Assembly (NCBI GenBank): GCA_002381945.1
Contig: DFXY01000053.1
Location: forward strand, 1-22,623
DNA length: 22,623 nt
Reading direction: 5' to 3'
DNA from: Bacteriovoracaceae bacterium UBA4096
GTDB taxonomy: Bacteria > Bdellovibrionota > Bacteriovoracia > Bacteriovoracales > Bacteriovoracaceae
Shown here: positions 8,565 to 15,732 of the stretch, in pieces
How positions within the stretch are numbered: position 1 is the first letter of the stretch
Layout: every line of letters starts with the position of its first letter
The notes under the pieces: generated by a model
What the model saw: the letters and a program-made list of their open reading frames with translations, nothing else
What the model was told of the DNA's origin: nothing
Database searches by the model: none
Made by a program: the position numbers and the translations under genes

Positions 8565-9404
8565 CTTCTTAAACAAGTTCATTAATCTCGTAAAAGGATA
8601 AAAAAATCTTTTAATGATATTGGAGGGATAACTAGCAGGATCATTAAGTCCAATAGCATCGGGTACATTATCTTCTGCATAATATGTCCCAAAGATTCTG
8701 TCCCAAATCAAAGTGTAGGAGCCAAAATTTTGTCCATACTTATGATGATTTCTAACACTGTGATGCCACCAGTGAATCTGATTATTATTCAGCCATTTTC
8801 CCAAATATCCCAGAGAGTACTTATAATTGGTATGGATAAAGAACTGTAAGTGAGTCTCCCATAGAGCAATTAAAGTTAATCCCTCTTCACTGACTTCAAT
8901 AAAGACTAATGGCAGAGAGATTATGAGATCGAAAATTAATCCATCTAACCAGTAGCTTCTGTGTCCTGAGAGCCAATCCAGTTCTTTGACACTGTGATGA
9001 AGGATGTGAAAATTCCACAAAAACTTCAAGCGATGAGCGAAATAATGGGCCCAATATGAGAGGAAATCTCTCGAAAAGAAGATAATGATAACTAGTAAGA
9101 AAGTGCTATCAAGCTTGGTAGGAAATTGGGAAAGAAAGTTTTCAGTACTAAAAGGGGTAATGAAGCCAATGACCCTGGCCCATATTTTAGGAGCAAGATG
9201 AAGGGTAATATAAACGCGGGCATAATAGAGGAGAGCATCAATATAAACATTATTTAAAACATACCAAAAGATATCCTGACCCAACTCTCCTCGAAATAAC
9301 TTTTGCTCTCGCTTAATAGGCCGAATAGCCTCGAGAGCGATATATACTGGTCCCATTAAAAGGAACATCCAATGATGAGAGAAAGTTTCGCTAAGCCAAT
9401 TCAT
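8562..9404 (-). CDS. sterol desaturase / fatty acid hydroxylase family membrane protein (280 aa)
   Basis: The protein has several hydrophobic segments (about 12-25, 101-118 and 155-170) and the three histidine clusters of the di-iron fatty acid hydroxylase superfamily: H120-x3-H124 (WAHYFAHR), H133-x2-H136-H137 (FHILHH) and H211-x2-H214-H215 (IHWWHHS), with an extra GHR at 147-149 and HxxxH-like NHHKYG. Members of this inner-membrane family hydroxylate or desaturate lipids using O2. In this glycan/radical SAM locus it may hydroxylate a lipid carrier or an acyl group of the product. It follows the first gene of the operon by 28 bases. Membership is clear; the exact substrate is not. Confidence 0.9.
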   Translation of the reverse strand: MNWLSETFSHHWMFLLMGPVYIALEAIRPIKREQKLFRGELGQDIFWYVLNNVYIDALLYYARVYITLHLAPKIWARVIGFITPFSTENFLSQFPTKLDSTFLLVIIIFFSRDFLSYWAHYFAHRLKFLWNFHILHHSVKELDWLSGHRSYWLDGLIFDLIISLPLVFIEVSEEGLTLIALWETHLQFFIHTNYKYSLGYLGKWLNNNQIHWWHHSVRNHHKYGQNFGSYTLIWDRIFGTYYAEDNVPDAIGLNDPASYPSNIIKRFFYPFTRLMNLFKK

Positions 9405-9432
9405 TTATTGCCGATTATACCATGATCTAAGT

Positions 9433-10533
9433 TTAAGTGTTCGCCTTAAGCTCGTGCTTCTTCAGGCAGCATCCTTCACAACCCCTTAGATTCTGACTCT
9501 TTTTTACCGACATAAAACGGTAAAATGACTGCATCCTTCTCAACTTAACTGCATTCCCTAGGTCATATTCAATATCCCGAATATTTCCTACATTTAGACC
9601 TAGATCACAAGGAGTCAGGACCCCATCACTATATAGGGTTACTACGCTGCGAAATTTAAAGCACCCTGGGGCCGAAAAAGAAGATGGATTTCTGAAATAG
9701 GATTTTAAATCCTGATCGTTAATGTCGGGACGAATATGAACTTTATCTGGAAAGCGTTCTCGAGTGGAGAGAACTCCAGCAGTCAACTCTTCGACCTTAT
9801 CTTCAGCAAAGATTACTTCATTGCCACCTAAAAATTTTTCATCTTCTTCATCCATGGCATCGGGAAAACCGTCCCGTGCTTTGTTCTGAAAAAGTAAGTT
9901 TAAGGTAATGCCGTCAAAACCTATTTCTTGCAGGAGATATGTGGTGAACTCCCGCAGTTCACTAGCATTGGCCTCGGTCACCGTAACTTTGGCCACGACT
10001 TTAGGATAAACTTTTTGATATTTCTCTTTTAGTTTTAAAATTTGTTGAGCAGTAGCGATCGCCTTTTTGAAAGAATCTTTCCCTCTGATAGCATCATGAA
10101 CTTCCCCTCTCCCATCGAGAGAAATCATAAAATGCATGAGTCCATTCTTAACTAAGTATTCAAACAAATCTGGACGATTGATGGTGCCATTGGTGATCAG
10201 TGAAATCTTGAATTTTCGCTCAAGAAATAGCTCCATGATCTTTGGAAATTCAGGAGTCAGGAAGGGCTCTCCCCCTGTTATATCGATTAAGGTACCGGTG
10301 GGGAGTTTATCAACAATAAGTCTCCACTCCTTAAAAGAAAGTGTCTCGGATTTTATATTAAGGCTTTTTCCTAGATAACAGTAGTGACAGCTTAAGTTAC
10401 ATCGATTCGTTATTCTTATTCTTAGAACCAAGGGAGGGGGGGCCAGGAAAGGATAAACAAGTTCTGCCCCTTTACCCCAGAGATTTGTAAAGGAATCAAA
10501 CAAGGAAGCCATCAGGGCGGGTGTCAAACTCAT
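9433..10533 (-). CDS. radical SAM/SPASM-like enzyme, first gene of the minus-strand operon (366 aa)
   Basis: The radical SAM motif is C45-x3-C49-x2-C52 (NRCNLSCHYCYLG), followed by IDITGGEPFLTPE at about 83-95 and the ITNGT and ISLDG strands at about 113 and 137-141, the textbook order for SPASM-type enzymes. The C-terminal region supplies C291, C309, C352, C355 and C356, with the TLYSDGVLTPCDLGLNVGNI strand that marks a SPASM or Twitch auxiliary cluster. Such enzymes modify peptides, sugars or cofactors. It is preceded by a strong AGGAAGG ribosome binding site and a good promoter. It is not a close relative of the tandem pair at 3385-5512. Confidence 0.9.
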   Translation of the reverse strand: MSLTPALMASLFDSFTNLWGKGAELVYPFLAPPPLVLRIRITNRCNLSCHYCYLGKSLNIKSETLSFKEWRLIVDKLPTGTLIDITGGEPFLTPEFPKIMELFLERKFKISLITNGTINRPDLFEYLVKNGLMHFMISLDGRGEVHDAIRGKDSFKKAIATAQQILKLKEKYQKVYPKVVAKVTVTEANASELREFTTYLLQEIGFDGITLNLLFQNKARDGFPDAMDEEDEKFLGGNEVIFAEDKVEELTAGVLSTRERFPDKVHIRPDINDQDLKSYFRNPSSFSAPGCFKFRSVVTLYSDGVLTPCDLGLNVGNIRDIEYDLGNAVKLRRMQSFYRFMSVKKSQNLRGCEGCCLKKHELKANT

Positions 10534-10536
10534 GGT

Positions 10537-10543
10537 CCTTCCT
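10537..10543 (-). promoter_or_regulatory. ribosome binding site of the minus-strand operon
   Basis: AGGAAGG on the minus strand lies 3 bases before the ATG at 10531-10533. It is the strongest Shine-Dalgarno match in this locus and supports the chosen start. Confidence 0.55.
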
Positions 10544-10550
10544 CTCTAAT

Positions 10551-10579
10551 TTGAAGTTCATTATTATAAAATATATTCT
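10551..10579 (+). promoter_or_regulatory. candidate promoter of the export operon
   Basis: TTGAAG at 10551-10556 and TATTCT at 10574-10579 are separated by 17 bases. Transcription would begin near 10586, only about 7 bases before the ATG at 10593. That fits the lack of a Shine-Dalgarno sequence there and suggests a nearly leaderless mRNA. The site overlaps the opposing promoter on the other strand. Confidence 0.3.
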
Positions 10580-10591
10580 ACAATACTTTAA
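10563..10591 (-). promoter_or_regulatory. candidate sigma70-type promoter of the radical SAM operon
   Basis: On the minus strand there is a perfect TATAAT at 10568-10563, with TTAAAG 17 bases upstream at 10591-10586 as a weak -35. Transcription would start near 10556, leaving a short leader that contains the AGGAAGG ribosome binding site. The -35 box nearly touches the start codon of the divergent gene, so binding here could affect both operons. Confidence 0.42.
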
Positions 10592-10592
10592 T

Positions 10593-10967
10593 ATGGACCT
10601 TATTGATTTTTACAAATTAAAGAGTGATCTCACGAGACTAGGTGAATACACATTCAAGATAGCTTCTGACTCGATGCACCCTCTCCTTAAGGTCGATAGT
10701 TTAGTCACGGTAAGACCAGTTGAGCAGGAAAGCCTTGAGCGCTTTGATGTCATCATCTTCTGGGAGGGTAATCGCTTAATCTGCCACTTCCTATGGGCGA
10801 AACAGCAAATAGAGCTCTCAAAAAAAAGTGTCTTCATTACTAAATCTTTGAAGGATCCTTTGGGATTTGATCTACCTGTTAAGGATAACTTGTTACTAGG
10901 TAAGCTTGATGTCAAAATTCCTTTATTAACTCGAATCAAAATTAATCTAATGAACTATTATAAATAA
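10593..10967 (+). CDS. S24/S26-family (signal-peptidase-like) protein without membrane anchor (124 aa)
   Basis: The motif IASDSMHPLLKVDSLVTV at about 23-40 matches the catalytic serine box of S26 signal peptidases and S24 proteins (S27 in SMxP). FDVIIFWEGNRLICHF at about 51-66 matches the following strand pair, where H65 falls at the place taken by His in SipW/ER-type enzymes and by Lys in bacterial LepB. No N-terminal membrane helix is seen from the ATG at 10593. A GTG at 10521 would add 24 residues with a hydrophobic stretch, but it lies inside the opposite gene and over the promoter. Similar small proteins are known near peptide-modifying clusters. It may cleave a peptide or protein of this locus, or be an inactive relative. 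Confidence 0.72.
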   Translation: MDLIDFYKLKSDLTRLGEYTFKIASDSMHPLLKVDSLVTVRPVEQESLERFDVIIFWEGNRLICHFLWAKQQIELSKKSVFITKSLKDPLGFDLPVKDNLLLGKLDVKIPLLTRIKINLMNYYK

Positions 10968-10969
10968 AT

Positions 10970-11737
10970 ATGATCCATCTAAGAACAAGCTGGCAGCAGG
11001 TTAAAATTCTGACCCATGCCAATATGAAGGCCCGTTATCGAAAAACCATCGTGGGATTTTTCTGGGTAGTGCTGAATCCCATTCTCATGTATTCAGTCCA
11101 AGCAGTAGTCTTTACTAAAATTTTAAAGTTAGATCTTCCCGATTATTATTTATTTCTTCTGGGCGGACTTCTCCCCTGGATTTTCATCAATTCATCCTGG
11201 GAAAGCTGTATCACCTCCATTGTAACGGCATCTCCCATTCTTAAGAGCTTTCAGATATCTCCCCTGGTTATTCTGTCATCGGCCATTCTGGAGAGCTTTG
11301 TGAACTTCATTGCGGCTTTTATCATTCTGCTGATTCCAACATTAATTTATTCCGGGACTTATTCGCTCAACCTTTTACTCTTACCATTCTCCTTATTGCT
11401 GTTGATATTATTTACTATTGTAAGTACCTCACTTCTGGCCACTCTTCATGTTTTCTATCGGGATGTGAAGTATGTGACTCAATTTGCAATGAGCATTCTT
11501 TATTTTCTCACTCCTATTTTTTATCCAGAGAGCTTTATTCCTGAAAACTTTCGATGGATTATCCATTTCAATCCCCTCTACATCCTTATTGAACCATTCA
11601 GAGCATGCATCTATAATGGGAGTACTCCAGAAATCCTCTTGATGCAGCTCAAGGGTCTAGTTCTCGTTTCAGTACTTTTACTAATTTTTAATAAGTTTTG
11701 GAGTAAGAAGAAAAATGCCCTCTTCCTTAAGCTCTAG
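10970..11737 (+). CDS. wzm: ABC-2 type polysaccharide/glycoconjugate exporter permease (Wzm/TagG/KpsM family, 255 aa)
   Basis: The N-terminal MKARYRKTIVGFFWVVLNPI at 19-38 is the signature of ABC-2 polysaccharide export permeases. About six hydrophobic segments follow: roughly 28-48, 60-78, 103-127, 133-158, 170-186 and 228-242. HVFYRDVKYV at about 160-169 and NPLYILIEPFR at 201-211 are further conserved family landmarks. It forms the inner-membrane channel with the ATPase encoded immediately downstream, whose start overlaps its end by 23 bases. The family exports O-antigen, capsule, teichoic acid or glycolipids, usually bound to a lipid carrier, which suggests that the locus product is lipid-linked. 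It starts 2 bases after the stop of the S26-like gene. Confidence 0.92.
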   Translation: MIHLRTSWQQVKILTHANMKARYRKTIVGFFWVVLNPILMYSVQAVVFTKILKLDLPDYYLFLLGGLLPWIFINSSWESCITSIVTASPILKSFQISPLVILSSAILESFVNFIAAFIILLIPTLIYSGTYSLNLLLLPFSLLLLILFTIVSTSLLATLHVFYRDVKYVTQFAMSILYFLTPIFYPESFIPENFRWIIHFNPLYILIEPFRACIYNGSTPEILLMQLKGLVLVSVLLLIFNKFWSKKKNALFLKL

Positions 11738-12497
11738 CTCCATAGCGTCCATCCAAGGACTGAATCTTGTTTACGAGGTAGATCACTATCGCAATCAATC
11801 GGTAAGGGATCTCTTTATTGGATTGATCGGCTCTCCGCTAGAAACTCTCAAATCTCGTCAAAAATATTATCACGTGTTAGAGGATATCAACATCGAAGTC
11901 CTCGATGGAGATAGAATTGGTCTCATCGGTATAAATGGAGCAGGTAAAACCAGTTTATGTCGCTGCATTGCTGGAATGATAACCCCAGACAAGGGCTCTG
12001 TAAAAGTCAGCGGAAAAATCAGGGCCATCTTTGATACTGGCATTGGGGTAGTTCCGGACTTAACCGGTAGAGAAAACGCGGAAATCATAACTTCCCTCCT
12101 GTACCCTGAAGTAAGTTTCGAAGAAAGAAAAAAAATAATTGAAAACTCATTGGAGTTCAGTGAGCTTGGTGATTTTCTGGATGTGCCTTATCTTAAGTAC
12201 AGCAAAGGAATGCAAACACGTCTCAGCCTCTCTTTAGTTTCTGCTAGGGGATGTGATCTCCTTATATTGGATGAAGTTTATGACGGAGCTGATATTTTTT
12301 TCCAAGAAAAGGTATCCAAGCGAGTGCTCAAGATGATCCAGGACTCAGGAGCGGTTATATTTGTTTCTCACTCCATAGATCAGGTAAAGGCGGCTTGCAA
12401 TCGCTTAATCATTTTGGATAAATCTCGAGTTATCTATGATGGATCAGTAGAAAGCGGCATATTGCTCTATAAACAATTAATACAACAGAAAAATTAA
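11715..12497 (+). CDS. wzt: ABC transporter ATPase of the Wzt/TagH/KpsT type, short form (260 aa)
   Basis: Walker A is GINGAGKT at 72-79, the signature is YSKGM at 162-166 (the YSxGM variant of this subfamily), Walker B is LLILDEV at 182-188 and the switch histidine is H219 (FVSHS). The N-terminal 55-residue segment before the nucleotide-binding core is typical of polysaccharide exporters. At 260 residues it ends soon after the ATPase domain, so it lacks the C-terminal carbohydrate-binding domain by which long Wzt proteins recognise a terminal sugar cap. The exporter therefore probably belongs to the type that does not read a cap. It powers the permease encoded just upstream. Confidence 0.92.
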   Translation: MPSSLSSSSIASIQGLNLVYEVDHYRNQSVRDLFIGLIGSPLETLKSRQKYYHVLEDINIEVLDGDRIGLIGINGAGKTSLCRCIAGMITPDKGSVKVSGKIRAIFDTGIGVVPDLTGRENAEIITSLLYPEVSFEERKKIIENSLEFSELGDFLDVPYLKYSKGMQTRLSLSLVSARGCDLLILDEVYDGADIFFQEKVSKRVLKMIQDSGAVIFVSHSIDQVKAACNRLIILDKSRVIYDGSVESGILLYKQLIQQKN

Positions 12498-12523
12498 CCC
12501 TAAATACGGAAATAAACCTCAGC

Positions 12524-13813
12524 ATGAAAGAAATAATTCTCATAAGAAATATAAAAGAGTCAAACTGGGTTAGTTGTCAAAGTATCATAAGAAACCTCGA
12601 ACTCGCTTATCAAGGTTTGAAATGTGTAACTGTTTTAGGGACATTGAACTATGATGATGGGGAAAACGATTTTGACATCTATCATGTAGTGAAAGAAATT
12701 ATCGAAAGGTCTCCCCAAGAAATAGTTTTTATCGACCACAAGCCTCATCCAGGTAAATTACTAACCTTACTGAATAAACTTAAGCCCGACTATCACCCGA
12801 TTATAACCTTTCATATCTTTGGAGATTTCGTCTTAGACTCATACCAATGGTATAAAAACAATTCCGTTCTCAAGCAGTATCAAGTCAACTTTGTATCAGC
12901 TTCTAAAAAACAACAAGCTCTTTTGGAATGTTTCATCAATGAAAGTCTTGAAACATTTGTAAATCCATTTCCTGTTGATAGAAAAGTTTTTTACTTTGAT
13001 GAGAAAGAGCGACAAGAGACCAGAAAAGAATTTGGTATTACGGAAGATGACTTTATATTTCTCTATACAGGAAGAGTCTCTTTACAGAAGAACGTACTGG
13101 AATTAACAAAGGCGATAGATACTTGTTTCAGTATATCCGGAGACAATAATTATCTCTTTATAGCAGGTCCATTCGATGATATCGGTGTCCCCTATCTCGG
13201 ACAGGAGAATTCTCCAGGTATTTATTTTCAAAGATGGCTGAATTTAAAAACAAAAAATCAAACTAAGATAAAATATCTTAATAATCTACCACCTGATGAA
13301 TTGAGAAAAATTTACAATGCAGCCGATTGTTTCATTAGCCTTAGCACGCATAATGATGAGGATTATGGGATGGCCCCAGCTGAGGCAATGATGTGTGGCC
13401 TCCAGCTAATACTTACTGACTGGGGAGGATATAGCTCTTTTAAACCAATTGAGCCCTCACGATGTCACTTAATTCCGGTAAAACATCAAAAAATGAGAGT
13501 TTTACCTGAGATGACGCAAGTACAGAAAGTAATTTATCGATTCATGGATGATAAAATTTCTAATATCGAGAGAACAAAGCTAGCACAAAGGGCTCAAAAT
13601 CATTTATCTATCGAAAGTTTAACAGAATTGATAACCACGCGCTTTCAGAGAGAAGATCCTAAATTTTTTCCGGGCTTTAATAACCATTTTTTCAAGCTTA
13701 GTACTATTTTTAAGAATAATCCCTACAATCCATTTGTAGGGATTCATGGTGACTACACAGACTTCTATTTTGAGACATATGAAGCATACTTCAAGGAAAG
13801 CCAAGATGATTGA
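12524..13813 (+). CDS. GT4-family (GT-B fold) glycosyltransferase (429 aa)
   Basis: The C-terminal half has the GT4 landmarks: FLYTGRVSLQKNVLEL at about 179-194, the LPPDELRKIYNAADCFISLS stretch at about 255-274, and the E-x7-E donor-sugar site at E279-E287 (EDYGMAPAE), followed by MMCGLQLILTDWGG. The N-terminal domain includes ITFHIFGDFVLDS at about 94-106. The last about 70 residues extend beyond the usual domain and are aromatic-rich. It probably adds a sugar to the exported product in the cytoplasm. The gene lies 26 bases after the ATPase gene and overlaps the next gene by 8 bases. Confidence 0.87.
   Translation: MKEIILIRNIKESNWVSCQSIIRNLELAYQGLKCVTVLGTLNYDDGENDFDIYHVVKEIIERSPQEIVFIDHKPHPGKLLTLLNKLKPDYHPIITFHIFGDFVLDSYQWYKNNSVLKQYQVNFVSASKKQQALLECFINESLETFVNPFPVDRKVFYFDEKERQETRKEFGITEDDFIFLYTGRVSLQKNVLELTKAIDTCFSISGDNNYLFIAGPFDDIGVPYLGQENSPGIYFQRWLNLKTKNQTKIKYLNNLPPDELRKIYNAADCFISLSTHNDEDYGMAPAEAMMCGLQLILTDWGGYSSFKPIEPSRCHLIPVKHQKMRVLPEMTQVQKVIYRFMDDKISNIERTKLAQRAQNHLSIESLTELITTRFQREDPKFFPGFNNHFFKLSTIFKNNPYNPFVGIHGDYTDFYFETYEAYFKESQDD
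13793..13800 (+). promoter_or_regulatory. ribosome binding site that decides the start of the unknown gene
   Basis: AAGGAAAG lies 5 bases before the ATG at 13806. It supports that start over an ATG 60 bases upstream that has no such site. Confidence 0.5.
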
Positions 13814-14786
13814 TTCCAACTCTCCAGACTGGACAAAATTGCCAACAAAGGACGAGGCCCAATTTTTACAAAATACCCCTCGCTGGAAGGTTAACAGTCC
13901 TATCATAGATGATTTTCATAACTATATAAAACAACATACATTTTTCTACTATTCTTCATTCAGCAGTATCTTTCTAATGATGGTTAAAGATATTTCATCA
14001 TTAAGCTACTTTGATAAGGTCTTTGTCAGAGATGGCTTTCTCTCCGTAAAACTATTCTTTTTGAGAAACCCAACTCCTAATGATTTAAAAACAACCCTAA
14101 TAATGCACTCAAGCTTGTCAGCTATTGTTCCAAAAGCTTGGAATGAAAATATATATTATTTCGATTATCACTTCAAAAAGACCAAACGCTCGAAAAATAA
14201 AAATCTCATCATTACATATCATCCCGATGCTTATCACTGCCCCATTGATTTTTTTGAAGACAGTTTAAGACGGATTGAAAGACCTGATGAATACGAATCG
14301 ATAAGCTTCTTAGTTACAGATCCACATACTTATCATTTCACTGGCTTTGCTAATAAAGAAGCTTTTCAGAAAGCAGCCACCAGTCAATCGGTTCTAATGC
14401 GAAAGATGAGTTTACTAAACCTGCATGACCTCTCTCCACAAAATATGGCTTCCTCAGATTTCCTGGAAATTAATCCATACAATTATTTATATTCGGATTG
14501 TTATCTAAGGTGGCATTTACTCTATCATGGCTCTTACCCACTTGATCAGCGCTGGCTTCAAGGACACCATACCCCACTACATGAAGTCCAAATTTCTCCA
14601 CAACATAGTATCATTATCCATAAATCACCTCGAGCATCTTCGCTTTCAGGTTTAGGAGATCATGAAGAGATTGTTTTTGGCGATGATAAATTAGAGAAAT
14701 ACGAGCATCATCAGAATTTATGCTCTCCTGGATTTAAAAAGTATGCTTTCACTTTAGCTGTTGAAAATGCAATCTCTCATAATTAA
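13806..14786 (+). CDS. protein of unknown family in the export operon (326 aa)
   Basis: I do not recognise this family. From the ATG at 13806 it is a soluble-looking protein of 326 residues, rich in aromatic residues, His and Ser, with no signal peptide or clear membrane helix. Visible blocks are KDISSLSYFDKVFVRDGFL near the N-terminus, LIITYHPDAYHCPIDFFED in the middle, and LVTDPHTYHF and LEINPYNYLYSDCYLRWHL further on; the many His and Asp residues could form a metal or catalytic site. It overlaps the GT4 gene by 8 bases and the next gene by 20, so translation is probably coupled and the three may act together. A role in making or modifying the exported glycan is an inference from position only. 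Confidence 0.75.
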   Translation: MIDSNSPDWTKLPTKDEAQFLQNTPRWKVNSPIIDDFHNYIKQHTFFYYSSFSSIFLMMVKDISSLSYFDKVFVRDGFLSVKLFFLRNPTPNDLKTTLIMHSSLSAIVPKAWNENIYYFDYHFKKTKRSKNKNLIITYHPDAYHCPIDFFEDSLRRIERPDEYESISFLVTDPHTYHFTGFANKEAFQKAATSQSVLMRKMSLLNLHDLSPQNMASSDFLEINPYNYLYSDCYLRWHLLYHGSYPLDQRWLQGHHTPLHEVQISPQHSIIIHKSPRASSLSGLGDHEEIVFGDDKLEKYEHHQNLCSPGFKKYAFTLAVENAISHN

Positions 14787-15732
14787 AATTTTAGATTTTC
14801 TTCCGAGAAGAATTTCTCGATTACCTTATGACATGGCCCATTGTCTCATTACCAGCTTTACTAAAATCTTTGGTTTAAAATGTTGGGCACGAAATAGCTA
14901 TTACTTTGATAATATTGTACCTGGATTAAGTGACATCGATTTTACCATCTTACTTAATTCTGAACGCTCCAGAAGAGAGATTCAACTTTTTTTAAAACTC
15001 TATTCACTGTTCAAAAGATTTATACCTATCTTAGGCGAGATAAATATATATGAACAAAAAGATCTTTCTTCTGCGGCTACCTGGATAAATTGGTATGAAC
15101 TCAAAAGAGATCCTATGTTATTTAATCTCGTAGAAGCTCTATCGCCCAAGAATGGGGATAAATTTGTCTATCTATTGCGCTTACTAGAATCAGATGCCTT
15201 TAATCTCATCAGCAGACCTTCGCAAAGACACAAGAAATGGCAACGTCATTTTCAGGAAGTCGAACTCTGCTGCCCAAATGAAATTACACTTTTGAATACA
15301 ATCAGTGCTATCTTGCCCTGCTCCCCTATCACGCAAAAACATAATGAAACAAAAAGCTTCCTGAGTTATTATCTGAGTCATAACCAATCTGAGACCTATC
15401 AAAATCTGCATTGTGATGAAAAGGAGAGACTTTTTATTATCATGTATCCTCACCGTTGGTTGGTCGCTGCAAATGGTGAAAGAAGTCTAGTGAGCACACT
15501 TAGAAGATTGCGCTTCACAGAAGAAGAGCTTGAAATAATCTGCGCTCAATTGAAATGGGAAGTAAATGGACTCTACACGCAAAAATTCACACTGCCTGAT
15601 ACATCGAGCCTAATGACTTATATAGATATGATTATGAACTTTTTAGTACTTCTGGAAGATATGAAAGAGCAAGAGTATATAAGTCTTATCGATTCATTTA
15701 AAGCTTTAAAAAAGAGCTTGGCTCGTTATTAG
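14767..15732 (+). CDS. nucleotidyltransferase-like protein with degenerate active site (321 aa)
   Basis: Residues about 41-63 (ARNSYYFDNI then VPGLSDIDFTILL) resemble the Pol-beta-type nucleotidyltransferase core GSxxxG...DxD. The D56-x-D58 pair is present, but the usual GlySer is AsnSer and the glycine is missing. A third acidic residue may be in GEINIYE further on. The rest, about 250 residues, is mostly helical with no recognised domain. Such proteins are found in polysaccharide loci, where they may adenylylate or transfer a nucleotide to a sugar or protein, or be inactive relatives. Translation may start at this ATG or at a TTG 6 bases earlier. Its stop overlaps the stop of the converging gene by 2 bases. 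Confidence 0.65.
   Translation: MQSLIIKILDFLPRRISRLPYDMAHCLITSFTKIFGLKCWARNSYYFDNIVPGLSDIDFTILLNSERSRREIQLFLKLYSLFKRFIPILGEINIYEQKDLSSAATWINWYELKRDPMLFNLVEALSPKNGDKFVYLLRLLESDAFNLISRPSQRHKKWQRHFQEVELCCPNEITLLNTISAILPCSPITQKHNETKSFLSYYLSHNQSETYQNLHCDEKERLFIIMYPHRWLVAANGERSLVSTLRRLRFTEEELEIICAQLKWEVNGLYTQKFTLPDTSSLMTYIDMIMNFLVLLEDMKEQEYISLIDSFKALKKSLARY

Noticed and set aside
10521..10592. GTG-started longer form of the S26-like protein
   Set aside because: It would begin inside the coding start of the opposite radical SAM gene and cover both candidate promoters. The ATG at 10593 keeps the whole conserved domain. The added hydrophobic stretch leaves some doubt.
13746..13805. Upstream ATG for the unknown gene in the export operon
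   Set aside because: It would give a 68-base overlap with the GT4 gene and has no ribosome binding site, while the ATG at 13806 has AAGGAAAG at good spacing.
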